Assembly (NCBI RefSeq): GCF_038397775.1
Contig: NZ_CP151650.1
Span: forward strand, 3,968,001-4,032,000
From: Pseudomonas sp. RC10
Lineage (GTDB): Bacteria > Pseudomonadota > Gammaproteobacteria > Pseudomonadales > Pseudomonadaceae
Length of the DNA stretch: 64,000 nt
Direction: 5' to 3'
This document shows positions 53,334-62,268 of the stretch, piece by piece. The position numbers and the translations under genes are program-made. The notes under the pieces were generated by a model. It was not told the DNA's origin, searched no databases, and saw only the letters and a program-made list of their open reading frames with translations. Every line of letters starts with the position of its first letter. Position 1 is the stretch's first letter.

Positions 53334-56300
53334 ATGGCCTTACCCCCGAACCTTTTTCACCGGACCGCCCCCACGGGCAATGTGGCGCGGACGGGACACG
53401 CCGACGCAGCAGCCCCCGCCGAGGGACCGCGCCAGCGCTCGGGCATCATGGGCCGCATGGCCACCCTCAGTCAGTCGGCGGTCACCAAGGGCCGCAACCT
53501 GAGGGACGGGCTGTTCAGGGCGCGACCGGGCGACGCCGCTTCCGTGCCCCGCAGTTCCCGCGCCCCCACGCCTGACCCGGCCCTGGCCGATCCAGGCCTG
53601 GCACCGCCTCCGGCGGCCCTGCCACTGATGCCGAAACTCACCATGGCGCTGGACAACCAGAAACTGGTGTTCGGCGCGGACGGCCACACCACCCACACCG
53701 AAAAACTCCTCGACGGCATCCTCAACACACCTGCCGACCGTTACAAAAGCCTCGCGCACCTCGGCACCCATGGCGATCAGAGCACCTATGCGCTGATCGA
53801 CGCCCGTGATCGGCTGATCCATGCCCAGGCGAGCAACCTCTCGGTGTCCGTCTTCAAAAGCAGCGGGACACACGTCAACCCGGCGAGCCTGACCATGCCG
53901 GATCATGCGCACAGGGCGCAGGTCACCGGGGTTCACGTGGGGGATGACGGCCAGGCATGGCGGCTGCACGAGAAGAAACTCTACGCGCTGGAAAACGGCG
54001 AATGGAAAGAACGCACCCACGTCCGCAACTTGAAAAGTCTGCACAGCGTAGGCGACGGTACGGTCTACGCCTTGGGCGAGGACGGCAAGGTGCGTTCGCT
54101 GAAAGATCCCCGCACGCCGCTGGAATTCACCCACAAGGTGTCTGCGCTGGGAAGCGCCACGGGCGGTGGGCTGATCGCGCTGTCCGAAGACGACGACCAC
54201 ACCCCGACGCTGGAGCGGCTGCACGTGTTCGGCGACGGCGTCCACGACATTCAGCCCCTGCGCCTGCCCACCGGCACGCCCAACGACGAGGCCCTGAAGC
54301 CGAAATCCGTGACCATCGCCGGTAACACGCTGCTTGCCACCAGCGCGTCGGGCAAGTTGCTGCAGGCGCACATCAGCGACAACGACCTCATGCCCTCGCT
54401 GGACCCTGACGCCCCTGCGGGCACGATGGTCCCGCGCCCACCCTTGATCGGCCTCGACCTGCACCTGAGCGAGAAAACACCCCACGCCCGTTTGCAATCA
54501 GCTTTTGGCGCGCACACTGTCAGCGACTTCTTCCACGACGATCAGGGGCAGTTGCACGCCAGGGTCAAGGATCAGAAAGGCGCCGAACACAGCGCTCAGT
54601 GGGACCCGCACCGTCAGGATTTCAAACCCGGCTGGAACATGGCACCGCTGATCATGGACCGGCAGAAAGGCCTGCCGACGTTGACCCCGGACGCCCAGTC
54701 GCAGATTCGCCTGCCGCGCGGCAACATCGCCCTCAGCGGCAACGACCTGCTGGTGCAGGATCCGCGCACCGAGCAATGGAAGAAAGGCAGCGAAAAAGAC
54801 CTCAAGGCCCTGCAGGCGGGTCAGGACGGTTTTGCGTATCTGGTCGACAAGGACGGCAAGCTCAAGCAACTCAAGGTCGCGCCGCAAGCCGCCGCCCACG
54901 AAATGGGCAAGGGCGCGGACCTGGCGTTGCCGGGGCGCGGGACCGAGGCCAAAGGCACGGTCATGCGCGGCGCCGAACACCTCACCGTGGACAGAGTCGC
55001 GGTGCAGAACGATCAGAAATACGTGACCCTCAGCGGCGGCCAGTTGCGCCTGCACGACCAGAACGGCGAACGCGCGTCCCTGCCCTCACCGCCCGGCACC
55101 GGGCCGATTCAGTCCTTGAGCAGTGGCGGCAAGGATTGGTACGCGTTGCGCAACGATCAGCTGTTTCGCCTCCCTGGCGACAGCACCGACCCGAAAAAAA
55201 TGAGCACCGAAACACCCCGCTGGGACCCCGTCACCGTGGACGGCCCACTCGCAGGCGCGACCCTGCAAGACCTGCGACCGGATCACGACGGCAAGCTGCT
55301 GGCGAAAAGCGACCGGGGCGATTTCGTCCGAAACGGTGACGGCACCTGGGCAGCTGCCACGGCGCCCGCCGACCCCACACGCAAGGCCCACGAACATTTC
55401 GACCAATTGGTGGCCGGCGAGCCAGACTTCACTCGGCGTGGTAACGTCAAGGCGAGTCTCAATGTGTTGGGCCGCAGCAACATCGAGACGATCAAATCCG
55501 AACAGTTCGCCCCCGCACGCTGGAATCAGAACTACCTCACGTCTCACCTGTCACCGACCGGCGCCGTCAAGGTGCCTGCCGACAGCGTGCAGCACGCCTG
55601 GAGGGGCCGCGAAGGCCTGAAACCGATCTACACCGGTGAAACCGACGCCTTGCAAACCCTGGCCGAAAAATCGACCGCCGCGATGAGCGCTGTCAACGCG
55701 CCCACGGCGGCCTCTCGTATCGACGCGTTGAAAGCCATCCCGATCCCGGCCCAGACTCCAGCGCTCACTGAGCTGACCGAGCTGTTCGACTGGTTCCACA
55801 AAACGGTGGCCGACGACCTGCAACACACCCTGCGCGAGCTGGCGGAAAAGGAGAACGCGCTGCTCAAGAACGGCGAGGTCAACCCGGCGTATCAAGGCAA
55901 GCCCCGGGCCAACGACATGCTGACCGAAGTGGCGCAAGTGGCGCGCAACAGCGGGATCAACGACACCCACCCGCTGGGCAAACTGCTCAATTCGCTGCAG
56001 GACCAACATTTCACGCTGGAGCATCGTACCTCGCAAACCGGCCTCGATGCCTCGCGCAAACGCGGTGACGATCAAGCGCTGTTGCGTGCGCGCCTGGCAC
56101 TGGACATCAACGTGCTGGACGACATCAGCAAAAAGCTCAGTGAATTGGTCGCGGAGACCCAAAAAAACGGCCCGCAGAACCTCGATGCCATCGCCAGGTC
56201 ACTCGCCGACTTGCACAACGACACCTACGAAGGCAGCCCGATCAAGCGCTACACCGACGCCGGTTTCCGCAATCATGCCGCGCTGGAAGCCAGCTACGAC

Positions 56301-58100
56301 GCGACCAAAAGCCTGCTCAAGTACATGCGCAAGGACAACCACCCGGTCAAACGTAGCGTGCTGCAAGGTCTGGAAACCCGGCCCGATGCGTTGGTGAGCA
56401 ACCTGACCAATGCCCTGCGCGATCTTGAACCGAGGGAAAGCCTCAAGCTCAACCGCAACTACGGCGGCGGCGTCACGGGTGGTGTCTCTGGGCCGGAAGG
56501 CAAGGCGTTTCTCGGCTTTCGCGGCAGCATCGACCCCGAACGCACGTTCGGCCTGACGTTCACCCGCTTCGATCGCGGCCTGAAAGTCGCGCTCAATCGC
56601 GAGGGCGCGGTCAGCGGCACCGCCAGTTTCGGCTTCGGCAACGGCATCAGCGACACCCGCACCACGCCCGGCGACAGCCACAAGAACATTCAGTCCAACG
56701 GCGGCTGGTTCGGCGGCAGCCTCGACGGCAAGTACAAATACACCGACAACACGGCCTTGAGCTTTTTCATCCGCGACGACGAGCTCGAAGCCTTCATGAA
56801 GGACCTCATGGAGGAGCCGCTGCACAGCAGCAAGCAACCTGACGCGGGTGGCTTGAAGCCCATGGCGTTGATGGACCGTGGCGTGGAAAAAGAGGTTCGC
56901 GAGACCACCAAGCACAACTTTGACCTCGACGTGGGACTGAACATCGAGTCCCGGACCAACAAAGGCCAGACCGACGCCGAGCCGGTGGCCGGGTTCATGC
57001 GTTTCGGCGCCGGGCTGCTCGCCAGCCTGTCCCTGCTCAGCGCCGAGCGGGAACGGACGGAAGGCCACGGCAGCGACGGGCTGACCACCGACATCTACAG
57101 CAGCAACCGCGCGCGGTTCCTCGAAAAGGGCTCGGTCTCGGGGTATGCGCGGATGTTCAGTACCGTGTTCAGTTCGCGTCCCAGCAACCTGTTCATCGCC
57201 GGCGGGGCGCCAATGGGCGTCACGGCGAGCCTGTCCTTCGATAACAAGACCGGCAAAACCTACGACGTGCGGTTCAAGCACGCGTTGCCCGTGCAAAACA
57301 ACGACCTGAAAGGCCTGGCCGAAACCCTGGAAAAGGCCTACCCCGCCCTGCCCAAAAACCAGCCCACCGAGGGGCATCCGGCAGACCGCACCCTGCTGCT
57401 GCTCAAAACCAAATACCTCAGCGCCGGGGCACCGAAGAACGACGCGCAATTCGCCGCGCTTGCCAGCCTGCGCCAATTGGACCGGCAGAATACGGCCGCC
57501 AAACAGGGGTCGAGCCTGATGTCCCTGATGGACATGGTGGTCAAGCACAACAACGTCAATCGCGTCGACCAGGCGGCGCTGTCGAAACGCGGCATCGACT
57601 GGACCAAGGAATTGCTGGGCCTGGACGTCAACCCCGGCAACGCCGAGCACATCCACGACCTGATGAGCCATGACCCGCAGCTCAAGGGCCTGCTCGATGA
57701 ACTGAAACGCACGAAAGGCACGACCCGCGCCGAGTTGAAGCTGGAGGTGCGCGACGACATCAAGCAGCGCATCGAAGAAGGCGCGCTGGCCGGGACCCTG
57801 ACCGACAAGGACCTCAAGGAGATGCTCGCCAACAAGGACAACCTGCGCATCAAGAGCATCGCGATCTTCCGGACGGCGGCGAAGGACGATTCGCTGGCGA
57901 TCCCACTGCCCTATGTCAGCTTCAAGAGCGGCAGCAACCTCAGCATCGAGCGCCTGCGCGGCGAGGTCACGTTCGATTACGGGCTGGATCAGACCCAGCC
58001 TAAGAAATTCACCCTGGACGGCGAGCAGGCGGATCAAAGCGACCCGCAAGCGGCCCGCGACCTGGCCAGCGATGCCCAAGGCGTATTCCGGCCCGCGTGA
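53334..58100 (+). CDS. avrE: AvrE/DspE/RopE-family type III effector
   Basis: 1588 residues from ATG 53334, preferred because GGACGG lies 7 bases upstream; ATG 53319 would add five residues. The first 100 residues are low-complexity and Pro/Ala/Ser-rich, as in secreted effectors. Residues about 105-670 show repeated short beta motifs with Gly/Asp turns, matching the family's N-terminal beta-propeller; a helical middle follows, then a Gly-rich beta region that corresponds to the C-terminal barrel. Two WxxxE motifs are present: WRLHE at 209-213 and WRGRE at 756-760. Near the end, YVSFKSGSNLSIER and GEVTFDYGLDQTQPKKFTLDGE match the AvrE tail. Known members (AvrE, DspE, WtsE) enter plant cells, form water/solute channels and promote water-soaking. 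It is shorter than AvrE (about 1795) and ends GVFRPA without the lysine-rich tail. GC content looks like that of its neighbours. Confidence 0.9.
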   Translation: MALPPNLFHRTAPTGNVARTGHADAAAPAEGPRQRSGIMGRMATLSQSAVTKGRNLRDGLFRARPGDAASVPRSSRAPTPDPALADPGLAPPPAALPLMPKLTMALDNQKLVFGADGHTTHTEKLLDGILNTPADRYKSLAHLGTHGDQSTYALIDARDRLIHAQASNLSVSVFKSSGTHVNPASLTMPDHAHRAQVTGVHVGDDGQAWRLHEKKLYALENGEWKERTHVRNLKSLHSVGDGTVYALGEDGKVRSLKDPRTPLEFTHKVSALGSATGGGLIALSEDDDHTPTLERLHVFGDGVHDIQPLRLPTGTPNDEALKPKSVTIAGNTLLATSASGKLLQAHISDNDLMPSLDPDAPAGTMVPRPPLIGLDLHLSEKTPHARLQSAFGAHTVSDFFHDDQGQLHARVKDQKGAEHSAQWDPHRQDFKPGWNMAPLIMDRQKGLPTLTPDAQSQIRLPRGNIALSGNDLLVQDPRTEQWKKGSEKDLKALQAGQDGFAYLVDKDGKLKQLKVAPQAAAHEMGKGADLALPGRGTEAKGTVMRGAEHLTVDRVAVQNDQKYVTLSGGQLRLHDQNGERASLPSPPGTGPIQSLSSGGKDWYALRNDQLFRLPGDSTDPKKMSTETPRWDPVTVDGPLAGATLQDLRPDHDGKLLAKSDRGDFVRNGDGTWAAATAPADPTRKAHEHFDQLVAGEPDFTRRGNVKASLNVLGRSNIETIKSEQFAPARWNQNYLTSHLSPTGAVKVPADSVQHAWRGREGLKPIYTGETDALQTLAEKSTAAMSAVNAPTAASRIDALKAIPIPAQTPALTELTELFDWFHKTVADDLQHTLRELAEKENALLKNGEVNPAYQGKPRANDMLTEVAQVARNSGINDTHPLGKLLNSLQDQHFTLEHRTSQTGLDASRKRGDDQALLRARLALDINVLDDISKKLSELVAETQKNGPQNLDAIARSLADLHNDTYEGSPIKRYTDAGFRNHAALEASYDATKSLLKYMRKDNHPVKRSVLQGLETRPDALVSNLTNALRDLEPRESLKLNRNYGGGVTGGVSGPEGKAFLGFRGSIDPERTFGLTFTRFDRGLKVALNREGAVSGTASFGFGNGISDTRTTPGDSHKNIQSNGGWFGGSLDGKYKYTDNTALSFFIRDDELEAFMKDLMEEPLHSSKQPDAGGLKPMALMDRGVEKEVRETTKHNFDLDVGLNIESRTNKGQTDAEPVAGFMRFGAGLLASLSLLSAERERTEGHGSDGLTTDIYSSNRARFLEKGSVSGYARMFSTVFSSRPSNLFIAGGAPMGVTASLSFDNKTGKTYDVRFKHALPVQNNDLKGLAETLEKAYPALPKNQPTEGHPADRTLLLLKTKYLSAGAPKNDAQFAALASLRQLDRQNTAAKQGSSLMSLMDMVVKHNNVNRVDQAALSKRGIDWTKELLGLDVNPGNAEHIHDLMSHDPQLKGLLDELKRTKGTTRAELKLEVRDDIKQRIEEGALAGTLTDKDLKEMLANKDNLRIKSIAIFRTAAKDDSLAIPLPYVSFKSGSNLSIERLRGEVTFDYGLDQTQPKKFTLDGEQADQSDPQAARDLASDAQGVFRPA

Positions 58101-58145
58101 TGCGAGACAGGATTGCGCGACGACATTCATTCGAGGAGCTAACCC

Positions 58146-58559
58146 ATGGCAACCGCCACCAACCTGATAGACGCCCTGGCCAAACAGATGGGCATTGCGT
58201 TGGCGCTGGAAAACGGCGTCTGCGCCCTGTTCGACCAGCAACGCGAAGTGGTCATCATTGAAGTCCCGACGGCGGGGGATGTCGCGATTCTGCATTGTCG
58301 GCTGGCACTGCGCCCCGACCCCGCGCTGCATGAAAAGCTGCTGCGCCTGAACTTCGACTCCAGCGCCATGAGTGGTTGCTGGCTGGCGCTGGACGACCGC
58401 AATCAGGTGCGGCTGTGCGCTGAGCTGCCGCTGGACGGCTTGAGTGAGTTGGCGTTCGTGCATTGGGTGCAAGGGTTCGTCAAGCAGACCCAGGAGGTCC
58501 TCGCGCTGTTGCGTCCTTCGGCTCCGGCTGCGCCGGTGATGGCTCGACGGTTCGTCTGA
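58146..58559 (+). CDS. Type III chaperone, CesT/AvrF/DspF-like
   Basis: 137 residues, acidic and small, with GAGGAG upstream of ATG 58146. The fold pattern (helix LIDALAKQMG, strands ALFDQQREVVIIEV and AILHCRLAL, then HEKLLRLNF and RVRLCAELP-type strands, final helix FVHWVQGFVKQTQEVLALL) matches class IA secretion chaperones. Position 45 bases after the effector is that of AvrF/DspF, which bind the AvrE/DspE N terminus and keep it secretion-ready. Almost certainly in the same HrpL transcript. Confidence 0.85.
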   Translation: MATATNLIDALAKQMGIALALENGVCALFDQQREVVIIEVPTAGDVAILHCRLALRPDPALHEKLLRLNFDSSAMSGCWLALDDRNQVRLCAELPLDGLSELAFVHWVQGFVKQTQEVLALLRPSAPAAPVMARRFV

Positions 58560-58735
58560 TCGATCGTCCCGCGAGCCGCAAATACGGCTAAGAACGTCAA
58601 TGCTTGGCTCAGCTGACGTTTTTCGCCATCTGCGCGGCGCTTTCAAAAACTTGCCGGAATGCCATCTCTCTACGATTCTCTACACACGGCCCGACCACGG
58701 TGGCCGGGCTTACAATACGTGCCGGAGAGGCCACC

Positions 58736-59182
58736 ATGACGACCGTAGCCGAGTTACTGAAGCTCAAAGACGAACAACACAGGGTTCCTCATACCGTCAG
58801 GCCGGACCAGATGGTCTTTGAGGTGATCACGTTGATGGCGGAGAAAAACATCGGTGCCGTGCCGGTGGTGCGGGACGGCAAGGTGGTGGGCATCGTCAGC
58901 GAGCGGGATTACGTGCGCAAGATGGAGTTGAAGGGCCGCGCCTCGGTGGGGACGCCCGTCAGCGAGATCATGACCCACGAGGTAAAGACCGTTGCGCCGG
59001 GTGACAAGGTCGGTGATTGCATGGCGATCATGACCAACGGCCGGCTGCGGCATTTGCCGGTCGTCGACAACGGCGAGTTGGTGGGGCTGTTGTCGATTGG
59101 TGACCTGGTGAAAGAAGCGATCGCCGAACAGGCGAGGCTGATTCAGAAAATGCAGGAATACATTCGCGGCGAGAGTTATTGA
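58736..59182 (+). CDS. Two-CBS-domain protein
   Basis: 148 residues from ATG 58736 with GGAGAGG upstream; the open frame back to 58604 is not used. First CBS: PDQMVFEVITLMAEKNIGAVPVV to GIVSERDYVRKM; second: VAPGDKVGDCMAIMTNGRLRHLPVV to GLLSIGDLVKEA. Stand-alone CBS proteins bind adenosyl nucleotides and sense energy state. Right-hand border of the effector pair. Confidence 0.88.
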   Translation: MTTVAELLKLKDEQHRVPHTVRPDQMVFEVITLMAEKNIGAVPVVRDGKVVGIVSERDYVRKMELKGRASVGTPVSEIMTHEVKTVAPGDKVGDCMAIMTNGRLRHLPVVDNGELVGLLSIGDLVKEAIAEQARLIQKMQEYIRGESY

Positions 59183-59251
59183 AGTCCGGGGTGGTTCAGG
59201 CAGGTTTCAAGACGCCTGACCCGCCCCTGCGTCCGACCGCGGCCTGTGCGG

Positions 59252-60001
59252 TTACTGCACCGGCAGGAAATTCAGGAACAACAGGCTCTGCGCATAATTG
59301 AGCCCGATCCGTCGGTAGCGCTCGTCGAGCATCTGGGTCAGCAGGTCCAGCCGCGCCACGATCTTGCCGAATTCCGTGGCGAAACTCAGGTTGCTGCCCT
59401 CCTCCGAAATTTCGTTCGAGAACAGCATCAACTCGCCATTGGCATTCTGCCGCTGGCTCAGCAGCCACGTGGCCTTTTCGATGTTGCGGGCGGCGTTGCT
59501 GACGAATTTGGGGTTGATCTGGTCGGTCATGAAGAACTCCATCCGTCCACCGTGGGCCGTCACCAGCATGCTGCCGATGGCGTAGATGAACGCGCCGACC
59601 CGGTCGCCGAGAAATTCCGGGCTGAGGGCGTAGCTCAGGGCGGCCAGATCCCGCCGATTGCCCAACTGCGCCAATGGCTTCTGCTGCTCGATGGCGTTAC
59701 GCACATTGCGTTCGGCCGACCGCGCATCGACGAACCCGGACTTGCGCCACTCGGCGGGGTTGCGCAGGTAGAGCTTGTTCATCAGCAGGTAGAGGCTTTC
59801 CAGGTTGTCGTGCATGGCGAGGGTGGCCATGCGGTCGACGCTGGTCTGGAAGAATTCCTGAGGGCGGGTATTGCCGAACTGCGTCGCCACATCCTGCCCG
59901 TCCTGACGGGTGCAGCCGAGGGTGCAGACAGCTGTCAGACACACCACGAGCCAGGCGCGAACGCGGTGGCGTGCAAGGGATGAAAGGCGCAGTGGAACCA
60001 T
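59252..60001 (-). CDS. Conserved lipoprotein, function unknown
   Basis: 249 residues. Signal with lipobox TLGC (WLVVCLTAVCTLGCTR). The mature protein is largely helical with a repeated basic/acidic pattern (ISEEGSNLSFATEFGKIVARLDLL). No domain recognised. It is convergent with the CBS gene and divergent from mltA across a 395-base gap. Confidence 0.75.
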   Translation of the reverse strand: MVPLRLSSLARHRVRAWLVVCLTAVCTLGCTRQDGQDVATQFGNTRPQEFFQTSVDRMATLAMHDNLESLYLLMNKLYLRNPAEWRKSGFVDARSAERNVRNAIEQQKPLAQLGNRRDLAALSYALSPEFLGDRVGAFIYAIGSMLVTAHGGRMEFFMTDQINPKFVSNAARNIEKATWLLSQRQNANGELMLFSNEISEEGSNLSFATEFGKIVARLDLLTQMLDERYRRIGLNYAQSLLFLNFLPVQ

Positions 60002-60396
60002 GTTTCAAGGGCTTCGACGATCTGGACCCCACGCGAATCGCGGCGTCCCGGCCATGCATAGAGCGGCAAATCGCTGAAAAGTGCGGAAACGGGGGTGAAA
60101 TGACGTTGGCGCTTCCCTGACACATCGACTTCTCTGCCGTCGTAACCTCCGGCGTCTCCTACACGTGGTGTGTCGGCTTCAAAATTCAGGATCGGCATTG
60201 AATCGCAATCCCAGCGTCCGTCAGAGCTTTCGCGGCCACCCCAGAACCTGTGGGAGCAGCCGGAGGTTACGACGGCCGCGAAAGCGTTGGGTCTGACACC
60301 CCAATGTCGATGAAACAAAGCCTCACACATTTGACGTCGCCCTCGCCTTTCACCAAGCTAGCGGACTTCACTTGCTTTCAGGAAACACCCCGCGTG
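60002..60396. other. Gap of 395 bases with an 18-bp palindromic element
   Basis: No gene supported. It contains the element at 60136-60276 and the promoter for mltA. An open frame extending mltA upstream to 60250 starts inside the repeat and is not coding. Confidence 0.4.
60136..60276. repeat. Palindromic element related to the units at 48.8-49.2 kb
   Basis: GCCGTCGTAACCTCCGGC (60136-60153) and GCCGGAGGTTACGACGGC (60259-60276) are perfect 18-base inverted ends. The ends have the same GCCGTCGT...CTCCGGC core as the units at 48831 and 49041, and a half copy (GGTTACGACGGCCGCGAA) occurs at 9377-9394. The middle of this copy is different. Confidence 0.75.
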
Positions 60397-61554
60397 ATGA
60401 CCCCAAGCCTGCACTGGCGCCGCTTTCTGTTTTGCCTCGCTCCCTTGATCGCCCTGCTTGCGGCCTGCGACGGAGGGGCGCCGAAGACCAAGCCTTCCGA
60501 AGCCACGACTTATGTAAGTGTCGAATGGGACAAGCTGCCTGCGGTCAGTGATCAGGACTTGATGGCCGGGTTCAACAGCTGGTTCTCGGCGTGCAAGCGC
60601 CTGGCCAAGGACCCGGTCTGGGGCACGACCTGCGCAACCGCCGCTCAGGTGCCGTTGAACCCGCCAGCGGTACGGGACTTTCTGAAGAATCAATTGCAGG
60701 TCTACAGCCTCCGCTCGTCCGAGCACGGCGCCAACGGTTTGATCACCGGCTATTACGAGCCGATCTATAAAGGCAGCGAAGCCCATAACGATCAGCATCC
60801 GGTGGCCATCTACGGCGTGCCGGACGATCTGATCATCGTCAATCTCGACAGCATTTACCCGGAACTCAAGGGCAAACGCTTGCGTGGTCGCCTGGATGGC
60901 CGCGTGCTGCGCCCCTACGACGACGCGTCCACGATCAACGAGAAAGGCGTCAACGCTCCCGTGCTCGCTTGGCTGGAAAACCCCATCGACCTGCAATTCC
61001 TGCAAATCCAGGGCTCGGGACGGGTGCAACTGGAAAGCGGTCGGCAACTGCGCATCGCCTACGCCGACCAGAACGGCCACCCGTATAAACCGGTGGGCCG
61101 CTGGCTGGTTGAACAGGGTCAACTGACCAAGGACGAGGTGTCCATGGGCCGGATTCGCGACTGGGCCATCGCTCACCCGGACCGCGTGCATGAACTGCTC
61201 GGCAGTAACCCCAGCTACGTGTTCTTCACCCTGCGCCCGGACAGCGACGAAGGCCCTCGCGGCTCGCTCAACGTGCCGCTGACTGCGGGCTACAGCGTGG
61301 CCATCGACCGCAAGGTCATCCCGCTCGGCAGCCTGTTGTGGCTGTCGTCGACCCGCCCCGACGGCTCGCCCCTGGTGCGTCCGGTCGCCGCCCAGGACAC
61401 GGGCGGTGCCATCGCCGGTGAAGTCCGCGCCGACATGTTCTGGGGCACCGGTGACGCGGCGGGCGAATTGGCGGGCAACATGAAACAGCAAGGCCAGATC
61501 TGGATGCTGTGGCCCAAAGGCGCAGCATTGCCCAACGCCAAACCCAAGGAATGA
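60397..61554 (+). CDS. mltA: Membrane-bound lytic murein transglycosylase A
   Basis: 385 residues from ATG 60397; signal with lipobox LLAAC (FLFCLAPLIALLAACDGG), so outer-membrane anchored. MltA domain: GANGLITGYYEPIYKGS, FLQIQGSGRVQLESG; the 3D domain at the end has the catalytic Asp in AQDTGGAIAG. It cleaves peptidoglycan glycan strands with anhydro product. The GNAT fragment begins 6 bases downstream. Confidence 0.92.
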   Translation: MTPSLHWRRFLFCLAPLIALLAACDGGAPKTKPSEATTYVSVEWDKLPAVSDQDLMAGFNSWFSACKRLAKDPVWGTTCATAAQVPLNPPAVRDFLKNQLQVYSLRSSEHGANGLITGYYEPIYKGSEAHNDQHPVAIYGVPDDLIIVNLDSIYPELKGKRLRGRLDGRVLRPYDDASTINEKGVNAPVLAWLENPIDLQFLQIQGSGRVQLESGRQLRIAYADQNGHPYKPVGRWLVEQGQLTKDEVSMGRIRDWAIAHPDRVHELLGSNPSYVFFTLRPDSDEGPRGSLNVPLTAGYSVAIDRKVIPLGSLLWLSSTRPDGSPLVRPVAAQDTGGAIAGEVRADMFWGTGDAAGELAGNMKQQGQIWMLWPKGAALPNAKPKE

Positions 61555-61560
61555 TGCGGC

Positions 61561-62165
61561 ATGAGCAGTGAAGTGATCGCCACCGAACAGGTCACCTTGA
61601 ACGGCAACACCGTGACCCTGCTGCCGTTGCAGGCCGGGCACGCGGAGCCACTGGTGCAGGCCGCTGAAGACGGCGAGTTGTGGAACATGAAGGTCACGGT
61701 CATTCCGGGGCCTGCAACCGTCGAGACGTACATCGCCAACGCCCTGGCGGGACGCGCGGCCGGAACTGTCATGCCCTTCGCCATCGTGCACCGCGCCACC
61801 GGCAAGATCGTTGGCAGCACCCGGTTCTGGAAGATCGACCGCAAGCACCGCAAGCTTGAGATCGGCCACACCTGGCTCGGCGAGTCGGTGCAGCGCTCGG
61901 GGCTGAACACCGAGATGAAATTCCTGCTACTGAATACGCCTTCGAGGTCATGCAGTGCGTGCGGGTGCAGTTCACCACCGACGAACTCAACGAGAAGTCC
62001 CGCGCCGCCATCCTGCGCATCGGCGCGAAACAGGAAGGCATCGTACGCCACGAGCGGATCATGCCCGACGGCCGCAAGCGCTATTCCGTGCGGTTCAGCG
62101 TCATCGATGACGAGTGGCCCGAGGTGAAAGCCATGCTGCGGGCGAACATGGCGCGCTTCAGCTGA
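61561..62165 (+). pseudogene. GNAT acetyltransferase broken by one missing base
   Basis: Frame one reads MSSEVIATEQVTLNG to GLNTEMKFLLL; near 61930 the codons after CTGCTACTG would need one more base (CTGAATAC instead of CTGGAATAC) to continue as EYAFEVMQC and then VQFTTDELNEKSRAAILRIG to the stop at 62165. The sum is a normal RimJ/RimL-type acetyltransferase of about 200 residues. Either a recent frameshift or a base-calling error. Confidence 0.75.
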
Positions 62166-62212
62166 GGTTTACTCGTTTGGCGTGACACACCCGAGCCGGT
62201 TGCGGGTTGATC

Positions 62213-62226
62213 TGAAACCGGTTTCA
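62213..62226. promoter_or_regulatory. PtxS-type (LacI-family) operator
   Basis: TGAAACCGGTTTCA is a perfect 14-base palindrome and, from memory, exactly the site described for PtxS, the 2-ketogluconate-responsive LacI-family repressor of Pseudomonas. It lies 42 bases before the MFS start at 62269, within the likely promoter. PtxS and its known targets are not in this window. Confidence 0.65.
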
Positions 62227-62268
62227 GGTATAACAGGATGTTTCTTCTCTCAAGCGCCGCGTTCCCTA

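Noticed and set aside
56199..58646. 815-codon open frame antisense to the effector
   Set aside because: It is the mirror of a GC-rich coding sequence, has no recognisable domain, and covers the effector, chaperone and intergenic sequence without regard to their borders.
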